From: Buxus sempervirens
Lineage: Eukaryota > Streptophyta > Magnoliopsida > Buxales > Buxaceae
NCBI GenBank assembly: GCA_947561395.2
Contig: OX387183.1
Coordinates: 42,576,901 to 42,640,900, forward strand
DNA length: 64,000 nucleotides
Direction: 5' to 3'
The notes beneath the pieces are model-generated. The model did not search any database. It was not told where the DNA came from and worked only from the letters and a program-made list of their open reading frames with translations. Shown piece after piece: positions 12,442-22,747 of the stretch; position 1 is the stretch's first letter; every line of letters begins with the position of its first letter. The translations under genes were made by a program, and so were the position numbers.

Positions 12442-12490
12442 GGTGGGGGGGGGGGGGGGTGGTGGGGGGGGGGGGGGGGGGTGGGGGGTG
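12442..12490 (+). repeat. Poly-G tract
   Basis: About 49 bases are almost pure G, broken only by three or four T residues. It could form G-quadruplexes. Homopolymers of this length are also error-prone in assembly, so the exact length is doubtful. Confidence 0.8.
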
Positions 12491-12718
12491 TATTGGTCCG
12501 GGTGACCCATGATAACAGCAACTATATCTGATGACTGATGAATAGCTTTCTTTTATGTTGGAGATTCAAGTTATTTTATCAGTTATGGTAAAATTGTAGA
12601 TTTTGAAATTACTATTGGTTTAGCTTTTCCTGGATCCATGTCTAAGCTTAGTAATGAAATGTTTTTGCTTTATTGGGGTAATGGCATGGCCTTGTGTGTT
12701 GCCACGACCAGTGTAGAG

Positions 12719-12841
12719 CAGCCAGATACCCTGAGTAGGCCTGGCTGTCAATGCCGATACCCGGAGTAGGCCGGCATTGGATGACGATACCCTGAGTAGG
12801 CCGTCATTTTAGAGTTCTGATACCCTTGGTAGGCCGAAGCT
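12719..12841 (+). repeat. Four-unit hairpin array with constant loop, LTR A
   Basis: Four successive hairpins share the loop ATACCCTGAGTAGGC but have different stems. CAGCCAG (12719-12725) pairs with CTGGCTG (12741-12747). AATGCCG (12750-12756) pairs with CGGCATT (12772-12778). ATGACG (12781-12786) pairs with CGTCAT (12802-12807). AGTTCTG (12113 plus 700, that is 12813-12819) pairs with CGAAGCT (12835-12841) with wobbles and one mismatch. Loops differ by only one to three bases. Confidence 0.85.
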
Positions 12842-13071
12842 GTGTACATGGAGGTGTGGATGTCGCCTTGGCATGTCGATTAACCAATTCAAGTAGGATT
12901 CATAACATTGACCATATCATGATTGTTCTTATTACTGTTGGGCACTGTTTATCTGTATTATCGAGGTTAAATGATTTCGGATTGATATTGTATTCCTTGG
13001 ATTATTCGAGACCGTTATTAATCGTGGCATATTTAGTACTAATATTATTTCTGCATGCATGTGATACTCGC

Positions 13072-13089
13072 TGAGATATTTTTATCTCA
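13072..13089 (+). repeat. Conserved LTR hairpin TGAGATA-TTTT-TATCTCA
   Basis: A 7-bp perfect stem with a TTTT loop, about 355 bp before the LTR end. It is followed by a pyrimidine tract and TTTCAG at 13110-13115. It is equivalent to the hairpins at 4506 and 28474. Confidence 0.8.
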
Positions 13090-13446
13090 CTCCTTTGTTT
13101 TGGTTTTGTTTCAGATACTCGTGGTGAGGCGACGACTGGGGTATATCCTTCCGGCTTATATAGGGAGGAGGATTATTTCTACATTCCATAGACTAGTAGC
13201 TTTATTCTTTGATTGTCATATTGATTGGATTGATTTGGGAAATGTAATAATTGATACCAGGATTATGGTTTGATGGCACTTAAACAAATATTTTACCATG
13301 TTTCCTAATAGATAGCTATTGCACTCTAATTTGAAATACTCATATGGTTAAACCAGCATTCATATGTGTCATTGGGCCCATACATAACACTCCGTGAGAC
13401 ATGTTATAGCTTTATTGAACAACACGAATCCGGGGCGTTACAGAGA

Positions 13447-13458
13447 TGGTATCAGAGT
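13447..13458 (+). promoter_or_regulatory. Primer-binding site of element A (tRNA-iMet type)
   Basis: TGGTATCAGAGT starts four bases after the LTR end TTACA. It matches the standard plant initiator-Met primer site TGGTATCAGAGC with one change in its last base. It primes minus-strand DNA synthesis. Confidence 0.85.
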
Positions 13459-13591
13459 GTGCTAGAATTAGGAATTCCTAAGTAATAAGACTTTAGGAAA
13501 ACTTTTGGGGTTCTGTGTGCACAATAGATAGCACCATAAGGTTAGGAAGAGAGTTCCTATTTAACATGGTGTTGCATTTTTGCAGATTGAT

Positions 13592-14618
13592 ATGGCGGGT
13601 AGAGGCAGGAGAGCAAAGACTGCCGATATTCCAAAGGAGGAGGCACCTCACCAGGAGCAGCCATATGAGCAACCACAGGAGGTTCCACCTCCCATAAGGG
13701 ATATTTGGGCTGCTGTTGGCTCACTCACTCATCTCCTTGCTATGGAGAGGGAGGAGCGTATGAGTTAGTCGAGAGATCGACATGGTCCAGGGGCTGCAGT
13801 TAAGCAGCGGAGGGATGGTGATGAGTTATCCTTAAGGGACATAGATCAATTCAGGAGGCTGACTACCCCACCTTTTTGTGGAAAGCCTAATCCCATGGAG
13901 GCCGAGAGTTGGGTGGCCTGAGTGGAGAGGATGTTTGACACTCTGGCTTGTTCCGAGGATCAGAAGGTGAGCTTGGCCACTTTTACTTTGGAGGGAGAGG
14001 CCCAGCATTGGTGGCAGTCTCTGAAGAGGCGGGCTACAGATGGAGTTCCTATGACCTGGGAGAGATTCAGGCAAGCATTTTATGAGCAGTATTTCGCGGT
14101 AAAGGTGAGACTATAGAAAGAGAGGGAGTTCATGGATATATCTCAGGGGACACAGATCGTCGCACATTACGAGGCATGGTACACCGTACTTTCTAGATTT
14201 GCTCCCCACATTGTACATGATGAGCAAAGGTAGACTCAAGACTTTGAGGGAGGACTGAGATCAAATATTAGGCGTATGGTATCGGTATTGATGTGTATCG
14301 ATTATGCTGATTTGGTGAGTAGATCCCTTAGAGCAGAGAGAGAGAGATCCGTGACTCGGGGTCAGAGCAGAGCAGGGGAGAGTACAGTCCGGGTCTGTAG
14401 AGCAGCGGAGAGTCCCGGATATGGACAAGAGGCAGAGGATTGATGCTGGAGGAGGTGGGTATTCAGGAGCTCAGCAGGATAGGAGGATCTCAGGCAGATG
14501 TTTTAAATGCGGCCGGTTCCACATACCCGGTCCTTGTGTAGCACCGCCGGGTGCATGTTTCAGATGTGGCCAGCACAGTCACCGAGTGGTGGAGTGCCTA
14601 CATATGACCACATATTAG
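13592..14618 (+). pseudogene. gag: Gag of element A (capsid and two zinc knuckles), broken
   Basis: ATG 13592 begins MAGRGRRAKT, and that frame is open to a TAG at 13766. The same frame continues with a TGA at 13919, the capsid segment at 13922-14116 (motifs FTLEGEAQHWW and WERFRQAFYEQYF) and a TAG at 14114. By 14421 the coding frame has shifted by one register. There it encodes two zinc knuckles, CFKCGRFHIPGPC and CFRCGQHSHRVVEC (the second canonical CX2CX4HX4C), and ends at TAG 14616. Gag normally forms the virus-like particle and packages RNA. Several stops fit C-to-T change in Gln codons. It is a clear pseudogene. Confidence 0.85.
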
Positions 14619-14819
14619 CTGTTGAAGACGGTTAATACCGCACCTATGGAGACATGGTCTACAGATTTTTCTAGACCTGAGTTTCCTAGAACTACACCAG
14701 CATTACCAGTCGTACAAAGGCCTCAGGGCCAAGGTAGAGGGGGGTTATAGAGTAGACCAGCACCACCACTGAGAGAGCAGGCACCACCTCCTCGCCTACA
14801 GCAGACGAGGGTATACGCT

Positions 14820-15660
14820 ATGGCGGCTCAGGAGGATGAGCCAGAGGGGGAGTTCACTGAGGATGCTCGTGAGGAGGAGACAGTTGCCCCGCAGCTTGTT
14901 GGAGGTACTCTTTTTATATACGGTAGATCAGCTATATTCTTGTTTGATTCTGGTGCTTCTAGATCTTTTATTACTCCAGATTGTGAACATCGTATTGGTC
15001 TGATCCCTGCCACACTTGAGTCTGAGTTGCTTGCACAGACACCATTGGAGCAGACCACCAAAGTGTAGACTATGTTTAGAGATTGCATGATCAAACTGGG
15101 TTTTCTAGAATTGCCAGGAGATTTAGTTGAGTTGAGATTTGGGGAGTTCGATGTGATATTAGGCATCGATTGGTTGTTTAGACACCATGTGAGCATGGAT
15201 TGCCACAGGGGTACCATCATGGTGTGTCAGCGAGATCAGCCTATGCACTGTTTCCGTTGTGAGGGGTTGAGTATACGGATTAGTTTAGTAGCTTCCATTG
15301 AGGCTGAGGAGGCAGTGTCTGAGGCACCTGGTCTCTCTAGTGTGTCGGTGGCATTTGAGTTTGATGATGTATTTCCTGAGGATTTGCCAGGATTACCACC
15401 ACCCAGAGAGGTCCGTCTTAGTATACGACTTTTACCTGCCACTGCACTTGTTTCCAATCCTCCTTATAGTATGTCACAACCTGAGTATCAAGAGATGAAA
15501 AAGTAGTTAGATGAGTCATCTGAGAAGGGTTTTATTAGACCCAGTGTGTCACCATGTGGTGCACCGGTCCTGTTTATCCAGAAGAAGGACAAGACGATGC
15601 GAATGTGCATAGATTATCGCCAGTTGAACCAAGTCACAATTAAGAATAATATATCCACTA
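14820..15660 (+). pseudogene. pol: Protease and N-terminal reverse transcriptase of element A, broken
   Basis: A retropepsin active site reads LFDSGASRSFI at about 14941-14973 and the flap-proximal motif is VILGIDWL at about 15151. The linker to reverse transcriptase contains DVFPEDLPGLPP near 15368. Stops occur at 15066-15068 and 15504-15506; the latter replaces a conserved Gln. The frame continues through [11 protein letters not shown] and MCIDYRQLN to about 15650, where a one-base shift moves the coding sequence into the frame used from 15676. The conserved Trp before GAPVL is Cys here. Confidence 0.82.
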
Positions 15661-17577
15661 CCCTGAATTGATGACTTGTTTGACCAGCTAAGGGGTGCAT
15701 CATGGTTTTCTAAGATCAACCTGAGATCGGGATACCATCAGCTTAGAGTGGCACCTGAAGATGTAAAGAAGACAGCTTTCCGCATACGGTATGGGCACTA
15801 CGAGTTTCTTGTCATGCCTTTTGGGCTGACTAATGCCCCAGCTGTCTTCATGAACCTGATGAATCGGATATTCCATACTCATTTGGACAGCTTTGTCGTT
15901 GTGTTTATTGATGATATTCTAGTGTATTCTCGGAGTAGAGAAGACCATATCCAGCACCTCAGGACTGTACTTCAGACCTTGAGAGAGCACTGGTTGTATG
16001 GAAAATTCAGCAAGTGCTAGTTCTGGTTGAGAGAAGTGAGTTTTCTGGGGCATGTGATTTCTGGAGAGGGGATAGTAGTGGATCCAGCTAAGGTTCAGGC
16101 TGTTACAGATTGGCCTCGACCTACTACTGTGTCAGAGATCCGTAGCTTTCTGGGGATGGCTGGTTATTACAGGAGATTCATAGAGAACTTTTCTAGAGTG
16201 GCAGCACCTCTATCTAATCTCATTAAGAAGGCGGTGAAATTTGAATGGAACGACAAATGCGAGACTAGTTTCCAGGAGGTGAAGTGTAAATTGTCTACAA
16301 CTCCAGTATTGATTGTTCCTTCAGTGAGTAAGGGATTTTCTATTTATTGTGATGCTTCCAGAGTGGGATTGGGCTATGTTTTGATGCAACAGAGGCGAGT
16401 AGTGGCATATGCTTCGAGGTTGCTACGTCTTCATGAGAGAAATTATCCTACCCATGATCTGGAGTTGGCAGCGATTGTGTTTGCACTTAAGCTATGGCGG
16501 CACTATTTAATGGGAGTACAATTTGAGATATTTTCAGATCATAAGAGTTTGAGGTATATATTTTCCCAGCGAGAGCTAAATATGAGACAAAGGAGATGGA
16601 TGGATCTATTGAAAGACTACGATTTCACCTTGAACTACCACCGTGGCAAGGCTAATGTGGTGGCAGATGCTTTGAGCCGCAAGGGTGTTTCTCAGGAGGA
16701 GGTTGCCACACTAGTTACTTTCATGGCTAGCCAGTGCAGTCTAGTTGATACAGTAGTAGACTGGCCAGGGGAGTTTAACACACATGGTCATGGCTTAATT
16801 TTGGCACGAGTTCAGGCAGAGCCTGAGTTGATTCAGCGTATCCGTGATAGTCAGTTGGCAGATCTAGATTTGATACGCATCAGGGAGTTCATGGATAAGG
16901 GTGATGAGGCCGCTAAGGATTTTGAGACTAGGGATGGATTGGTGAGATTCAGAGGTCGGATTTGTGTTCTGGATGATAAGGAGATTAGGGGGTTGATACT
17001 CGATGAGAGTCACAGATCCAGATATGCAGTTCATCCGGGTGGTACAAAGAAGTACAAGAACTTGAAGGTAGTATACTGGTGGTCAGGCATGAAGAAAGAT
17101 ATTTCAGAGTTTGTGGCTAAATGTCGTACATTCCAGCAAGTGAAAGCAGAGCGTCGGAGACCTCTGGGCTTGATGCGGCCTTTGCCTATTCCCGAGTTGA
17201 AATGGAAACACATTACCATGGAGTTCGTATCAGGGTTGCCACCTACAGCTAAGAGGCAGGATGCTCTATGGGTGATTGTTGATAGGTTGATGAAATCAGC
17301 TCATTTCTTGCCGTTTCATACTACTCAGACTTTTGCTTCATTGTTTGAGTTATATACTCGTGAGATAGTCATATTGCATGGAGTTCCAGTGTCGATTATA
17401 TCTGACCGGGATTCCCGATTCACATCTCAGTTTTGGAGGAGTTTCCAGGAAGCCATGGGTACCAAGTTAAGTTTTAGCACCAGCTTCCATCCGCAAACCG
17501 ACGGTCAGTCTGAGAGGACTATTCAGACCTTGGAGGATATGTTGAGATGTTGTGTTATTGATTGGGGTGGCAATTGA
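15661..17577 (+). pseudogene. pol: Reverse transcriptase, RNase H and integrase of element A, damaged
   Basis: 15676-16017 holds the palm motifs [17 protein letters not shown] and FIDD (15904-15915, the YVDD equivalent). A TAG at 16018 replaces the usual Gln. From 16027 the frame is open for 516 codons: connection ([12 protein letters not shown]), RNase H ([16 protein letters not shown]) and integrase. Integrase has second Asp 17404 and Glu 17512 at D35E spacing. The first catalytic residue, normally Asp in an ITMDF-type motif, is Glu (GAG 17221). The second Cys of the HHCC finger is Phe (TTC 17131). Such changes should abolish integration. The frame ends with TGA at 17575. Confidence 0.87.
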
Positions 17578-18264
17578 AGTAAGTATTTACATTTGGTGGA
17601 ATTTGCCTACAACAATAGCTACCAAGCTAGCATACAGATGGCACCCTATGAAGCACTATATGGCAGGATTTTTAGATCCCCCATGTGTTGGGTGGAGGTC
17701 GGTGAGAAACAATATTTTGGGCCCAAGATTATTCAGGATAGCATGGATAAGGTGAAGTTGATCAGACAATGATTATTGACCATGCAGAGCCGTCAGAAGA
17801 GTTATGCAGATACTCGGCAGCGCGAGTTGAAATTCAAGGTTGGAGATCATGTGTTTTTGAAGATATCACCTTCCAAGGGCATTATGAGATTTGGGAAGAA
17901 AGGGAAACTATCTCCCTGATTTATCGGTCCATTTGAGATCGTGAAAGAGATTAATCCAGTGGCTTATAAGCTAGCTTTACCAGATCACTTGGTAGGAGTA
18001 CACGATGTATTCCATATTTCCATGTTATGATAGTATATCCCGGATCCTAGCCATGTGATAGATCCAGAGCCTCTGGTGATTCGGGAAGATTTGACATACG
18101 AAGAAAGGCCGATTCAGATTTTGGATCGTCATGAGAAAATCCTTCGCACCAAGGTGATTCCCTTGGTGAAAGTATTATGGCAAAACCATTCCACTGAAGA
18201 AGCCACTTGGGAAAGTGAAGAGGAGATGAAGAATAAGTACCCAGAGTTGTTCGTCCCATCATGA
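17578..18264 (+). pseudogene. pol: Integrase C-terminus and chromodomain of element A, broken
   Basis: The continuation in shifted or stopped frames includes KFKVGDHVFLKISP near 17835, FIGPFEI near 17921 and FHISML near 18013. Three stops lie close together there (about 17918 and 18027-18032). The last open piece, 18055-18261, has a chromodomain-like end (KVLWQNHSTEEATWE, EMKNKYPELF), typical of Tekay/Del chromoviruses, where it guides integration to heterochromatin. It is followed by TTCGAGGACGAAATTT and the polypurine tract. Confidence 0.82.
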
Positions 18265-18294
18265 GGTAAATTTCGAGGACGAAATTTATTTGTA

Positions 18295-18304
18295 GGGGGG
18301 AGAA
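18295..18304 (+). promoter_or_regulatory. Polypurine tract of element A
   Basis: GGGGGGAGAA lies immediately before the 3' LTR start TGTAAAACCCC at 18305. It primes plus-strand DNA synthesis. Confidence 0.85.
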
Positions 18305-18579
18305 TGTAAAACCCCTATTTTAGATTAAGCTTATTGGGGGAATTACCTAATAATTTTAAATATATTTTGATGATGGAAATTCAGGAAATCGAAGTCAAGG
18401 GTAGATATGGAATTTCACAAATCTGAGTTTCGAAGGTTAATTTAAGGTGAGCAAGCAAAGTTCAGTCTTAATAAAGTTATATTAGTGATTTAATTGATAC
18501 TAAGTGGATGGGCTGTTTAATTTGAACTGGTGAAGATGAGATCAGGGGATCAAGGCTAATGAAGTGGATATGTAGGTAG
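18305..18579 (+). repeat. 3' LTR of element A, first 275 bp
   Basis: It matches the start of the 5' LTR (10542-10816) closely and stops exactly at GGTAG where LTR B begins. Confidence 0.88.
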
Positions 18580-19151
18580 TGTCAACACCCAATTTTTGCA
18601 CCATAGAATTGCCTAAGAAGCATATCTTAAACTGGCATATATGTGGGCACGTAAATCGATGTTTATAGTGGACCTATATTTTTGAAATAACGAGCCCATA
18701 ATAAAGAGAATTCTGAGCAGATTCCGATGCACCAAACCGTGCTCAAATCGGATCTCAAATGGCTAAGTTATGAATAAAAGAAATAAAGGGCAGTTTGGGG
18801 ATTTTTCTAAAACCGAAATTGGATGCCACATGGTAGCCACATGTACGCCATGGTGGCTGCCATGTAACCAATGATAAATTAAAAATTTTGGGGTTCTTTT
18901 AGTAAATAAGTAAGTTTCCTAATGGGGTTTGTTATGCAAATAAATAAAAATTTTAATAACAAAATTAATAAAAGTTTTGAAATTTAAAAGAAAATTTAAA
19001 AAAATATAAACAAAGAGAAATGAGTTGGACGAATTGGTGCAACTCATATTCCATTAAGATATTGAGGCTAAGCTTAAAAAAAGATATAAGCCTAAAAAAT
19101 ATGGGACAAAATAGACTTTGACCAAACCTAAATAAATGATAGTGGTTAAGA

Positions 19152-19330
19152 GAGGAGTTAGGAGTTTAGGTGTTTAAGAGAGGAAGAGAAGAAGTTAAGG
19201 AAAGGAGAGGTTTAAGAGAGGAAGAGGAGGAGTTAGGAGTTTAGGTGTTTAAGAGGAGAAGTTAAGGAAAAGAGAGGTTTAAGAGAGGAAGAGGAGGAGT
19301 TAGGAGTTTAGGTGTTTAAGAGGAGAAGTT
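19152..19330 (+). repeat. Purine-rich tandem repeat in LTR B
   Basis: About two and a half units of roughly 70 bp contain GAGTTAGGAGTTTAGGTGTT and AGAGAGGTTTAAGAGAGGAA. It lies just upstream of the TATA box at 19357. Confidence 0.8.
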
Positions 19331-19356
19331 ATGAAGTTGAAAGAGTGGGAATTCTC

Positions 19357-19364
19357 TATAAAAA
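19357..19364 (+). promoter_or_regulatory. TATA box of LTR B
   Basis: TATAAAAA lies about 780 bp into the LTR, right after the purine-rich repeats. Confidence 0.55.
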
Positions 19365-19559
19365 GGATAGAAGTTGGGAGCAAAAAGAGTGGGGGATCTA
19401 AAGAAGAGAGTTCTTAAGAAAAAGCAAAGAGGGAAGTGAGAAAAAGAGGTAGAAGGAGGTTGTGCAATAAAAGGAGGGAACATCTGGAGTTGAGCACATC
19501 AGTTTCCGGGAAATCGACTCCATACCAGGTTTTTTCACTATTTTGTTTATTGATTCTTT

Positions 19560-20080
19560 AATCAAAAATTTTTTTATGTTGTTATATTGTAAAATGAAAA
19601 TAATACAAAACATGTCACTGTTATGGTCGAATCTGAATTTTTTAGTGTTGTTCATTTGACAAATGAAAGTATACAAAGCATGTCTCTTATTCGGTCGAAT
19701 CTGTTGAACGAATTGATATGTGGGTTGAATTTTGAGAATATGATAAAGTAGGGTGCCTAATTTGTTATTCTGAAAAGTTAAAGGATTTAAAAAGAACTTA
19801 TTTTATTCCATGTTTTAGTCCTTCTTTAAAACCTTTTTAATAACTCTAGCTTTCATTTGTTATTTCTTTAATTTTTTTTTCTTAATTTCCTTTTAGACAA
19901 TATGCTTAACTAACATGCTTAATTTTTCCTAATTTCTTAATTATTTTTAGATAATATGCTTAATTAACATACTTAATTATAACAATCAGATTTTTTATTC
20001 TTTTCTTAATTTTTTTAGATAATATGCCTAACTAACATATTTATTTATTTTTCTTAATTATTTTTTAGATCATATGCTTA
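19560..20080 (+). repeat. Two A/T-rich tandem repeats in LTR B
   Basis: Near 19560-19700 a roughly 75-bp unit (ending ATGTC, TTAT, GGTCGAATCTG) occurs twice. Near 19870-20080 a roughly 60-bp unit with AGATAATATGCTTAACTAACAT and TTCTTAATT occurs about four times with variation. Confidence 0.65.
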
Positions 20081-20750
20081 AACATTTGTCACTTTTATAA
20101 CACCTCTCCTTGCCTCCAAATCCTTGAAAAAAAGAGTAAAAAAAATATGGAAAATAAAGTGTAATTTTCAATGACCAAATATGATTGAGTTTTTTTTACC
20201 CATGCTTTGTGTAAATAAATTATCATAAGAAAAAAAAGGAAAAAACATAAGAAAACAATTAAAAAAATAAAAGATTAGATGATGTGGCAAGGTTAAATAA
20301 AAAATAATAATAATAATAAATAATTTTTTTTGAAATAACCAAGTACATTGCCCCATGTTGAAATATTTGATTTAGATTTCTTTATTTTGGATTTTTTATA
20401 TATGTATTATATTTTGTATAGGATGTAGCATAGCAATCTCCATTCCTCCAATGTTTGTACACATGTGATCATAAAAAAATAAAAAAATATATATATAAAA
20501 GATAAAAGATAAAAAAAAATTAAATAATAGTAAATCAGCCCAAATATTATCCAACTAATTTAAGGGAACCCGCTTCGGTTGGGCAACCCAGGGTTTTCAA
20601 GGACTTTCCTGGGTTGTAATCGGGGCACTTATTCGGAATCACTGGTGCAGACCGAAAATCAACAAGGTGTCTACCTGCACCATTTCAGGTAGTGGTGACT
20701 CCATAAAACATGTAACACCTTTTTTTAGCGCGCCCGAGGTGCGCACAGCT

Positions 20751-20768
20751 TGGCGACTCCGCTGGGGA
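20751..20768 (+). promoter_or_regulatory. Primer-binding site of element B (tRNA-Arg type)
   Basis: TGGCGACTCCGCTGGGGA starts three bases after the LTR end. It is complementary, as I recall it, to the 3' end of plant tRNA-Arg(ACG), and is the usual site in Ogre/Tat elements. Confidence 0.8.
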
Positions 20769-21320
20769 CCGAACCTATAATCTCTGGTTTGATCAAACAT
20801 GGAATCACTGGGGGCTGACCCAACCTGGTTTGATTAGTTGGATTATAACGGGCTTATTCTTTGCACATGCACTCACACTGTCTTTGTACATATGCACACA
20901 CTTGCACAAATTGGTCAAGGAAGATTTCTCGCCTTAGTAAGTGTTGAATATACGCAAAAACATATTATGGTGAGTTCTGTCATAAAGGACGAGATAATTG
21001 CCTAAGGAAATTGGATTTTAAGCGAGACCACTGTGACCCCTCCAATTACCTTGGAACTTTCCCGGAACATCGTTTTGTGTACCAATTCATCACTTTACTA
21101 TATGAGGCAGTGAAATTTCCTTCCCATACACACATGTGCACTCACGCACACTGTGGTTTGTTTACATGCTTTGATATAAATTGCGTGGGGTGACACGTGC
21201 GAGGGAGCCCACGTGGGTGATCCGATTGAATGATATGGCATTTCTTCTTTACCAAAACCTAGATCTCTCTAGCAGCCACCCTTCTTTATCGTATAAACAA
21301 ATTTTGGGATGGTATTAGCC

Positions 21321-21646
21321 TGTAACGCCCCAGATCCGAGTTACGTAGTTAAACCGTAACACGTCTCCAGAGGTTAGCATGTAACACAGGACCGCAATAT
21401 CAGAGTGAAGGAAAAGCATGAATATAATACTAACTATAAAAACAAAGTGTGCTAAGGTAATCCCAAATGAATAAACTCACATGCCAAGTAATTACCCACA
21501 AGTATCGCTCTCCAAGAGTATCTGAAAACAAAACAAAAACAACTGAATGACATACGAATATCTCAGCGAGCAGCACATGCATGCACAAATACATTTTTCC
21601 AAGTTGTAAAACATGGATCTGATAATACACAAGTAATGATGGCAGT
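21321..21646 (-). mobile_element. LTR C, piece 1 (3' end of an inverted LTR of A's family)
   Basis: The plus strand starts TGTAACGCCCC, the complement of the LTR terminus GGGGCGTTACA, inserted in B's leader. The minus-strand reading parallels LTR A 13115-13442, including TTTCAGATACTC and the TGAGATA hairpin at 21548-21565 with one stem mismatch. It is interrupted after GCAGT (21642-21646) by solo LTR D. Confidence 0.82.
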
Positions 21647-21764
21647 TGTAAGCACTTCATTTTTGCGCTCCGGCAAGCTAGAAATGCAAAACCCGGCTAA
21701 AATGTCAAACGCTGAGAGGTGAAAATTTTACCTTTTAATCTGATAAAATTTGGCCACCTTGCTT

Positions 21765-22400
21765 TATCTCATTGGATAGAGAATCTCGACACGGTTCCAA
21801 CGCAACTGAGTTCGCAGGAATCGGGGTCCGGATGAAGGTTCTGCGGGCGGTCAAACTTAAGGAAAAGCCAAGAGTTGACTTTTCCTCGAATTCTGTGCCA
21901 AGTACGTAGCTTTATACCATTGGATAGAGAATCTCGACACGATTCCAACGCAACTGAGTTCGCAGGAATCGGGGTCCGGATGAAGGTTCTGCGGGCGGTC
22001 AAACTTGGGCGAAGCCAAAAGTTGACTTTTTTGCTAAAATCCGATCCAGATATCTTGCTCTATATCATTGGATAGAGAATCTCGACACGGTTCCAACGCA
22101 ACTGAGTTTGCAGGAATCGGGGTCCGGATGAAGGTTCTGCGGGCGGTCAAACCTGAGCAGAGCCAAAAGTTGACTTTCTGCTAAAATCCGATCCAGAGGC
22201 CTACCCCTAGGTCATTGGATAGAGAATCTCGACACGGTTCCAACGCAACTGAGTTTGCAGGAATCAGGGTCCGGATGAAGGTTCTGCGGGCAGTCAAACC
22301 TGAGCAGAGCCAAAAGTTGACTTTCTGCTAAAATCCGATCCAGAGGCCTACCCCTAGGTCATGGGATGGAGGGCTCCGATACGATTCTAATGAAACTAAG
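21765..22400 (+). repeat. Tat upstream module, four to five tandem copies in LTR D
   Basis: A unit of about 130-150 bp contains TTGGATAGAGAATCTCGACA, TTCCAACGCAACTGAGTT, GAATCGGGGTCCGGATGAAG and CAAAAGTTGACTTT. Copies begin near 21772, 21922, 22069 and 22212, with a diverged one near 22360. The same unit is tandem in LTR G and occurs in one or two copies in LTRs F, X, B and the fragment at 1-732. Confidence 0.85.
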
Positions 22401-22739
22401 TTTGCCCAGATCGGAGTCCGGATGAAGAAAATATGAGCTGATGAAGTTTCCGAGCAGGAAAATCGGCAATCGGCGCACGTGGCAAAAAGCTGCACACGTG
22501 GCGAGTTGCGCAGGAAAATATCTCGGGGATCAAATCCGTAAATATCCAAATATACGAAATATCCCAGGGACTAAATTTGTAAAAATCCGGGAATATCGGA
22601 TTGAATTGAAAATTACCAGGGACTAAATCTCAATTTCCCGATTTTTTTAGACAAACGAGCGGCCGCATTTAATGATTTCTCATCATGCGGTCGCTCGAGC
22701 CAAGGTGGCAAGCAAGTGGGCGCCCCTTGTTTTTTTCCC

Positions 22740-22747
22740 TTATATAA
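22740..22747 (+). promoter_or_regulatory. TATA box of solo LTR D
   Basis: TTATATAA is followed by GCCGCCCGAC. It is identical in position to the boxes of LTR G on the minus strand (49978 and 62990). Confidence 0.55.

Larger units (their letters stand above)
10542..13442 (+). repeat. 5' LTR of element A, 2901 bp
   Basis: It starts TGTAGAACCCCAGTTTTAG and ends CGGGGCGTTACA. Its first 275 bp match 18305-18579 at roughly 90 percent by eye. A TATA-like TATAAGTA is at 10871-10878. Internal features are a poly-G run, a covarying hairpin array and the conserved TGAGATA hairpin, listed separately. The short reading frames inside it are not supported as genes. Confidence 0.88.
10542..18579 (+). mobile_element. 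Element A: Tekay/Del-like chromovirus, decayed, 3' LTR interrupted
   Basis: Order: 5' LTR (10542-13442), tRNA-iMet-type primer site (13447), gag with two zinc knuckles, protease, reverse transcriptase, RNase H, integrase, chromodomain, polypurine tract (18295-18304), then the first 275 bp of the 3' LTR. The 3' LTR is broken by Tat element B at 18580; GGTAG (18575-18579) is the target copy, and the 5' LTR shows the uninterrupted sequence GGTAGAGCTGTGG near 10812. About 2.6 kb of A's 3' LTR should lie beyond the window. The coding part has many nonsense codons and at least two frameshifts, so A is non-autonomous now. Confidence 0.9.
18580..20747 (+). repeat. 5' LTR of element B, 2168 bp
   Basis: It starts TGTCAACACCCAATTTTTGC and ends GAGGTGCGCACA. 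One diverged copy of the Tat upstream module is near 18710-18775. A TATA box TATAAAAA is at 19357-19364. Internal repeats are listed separately. The LTR is strongly A/T-rich and contains no gene. Confidence 0.82.
18580..21320 (+). mobile_element. Element B: 5' part of a Tat-type element (LTR, primer site, leader)
   Basis: A 2168-bp LTR (18580-20747) is followed by a tRNA-Arg-type primer site and about 570 bp of leader. The leader is collinear with that of F: GATAATTGCCTAAGGAAA at 20993 against 31547, TGCGTGGGGTGACA at 21182 against 31772, and ACCAAAACCTAGATCTCTCT at 21252 against 31852. The match to F continues to GGGATGGTATTAGCC at 21320 and is cut there by LTR C. The rest of B lies beyond the window. 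No coding region is visible. Confidence 0.82.

Noticed and set aside
13055-13273. 72-codon frame in LTR A with hydrophobic residues
   Set aside because: LTR sequence shared by the family; the frame is not kept in LTR C or Y.
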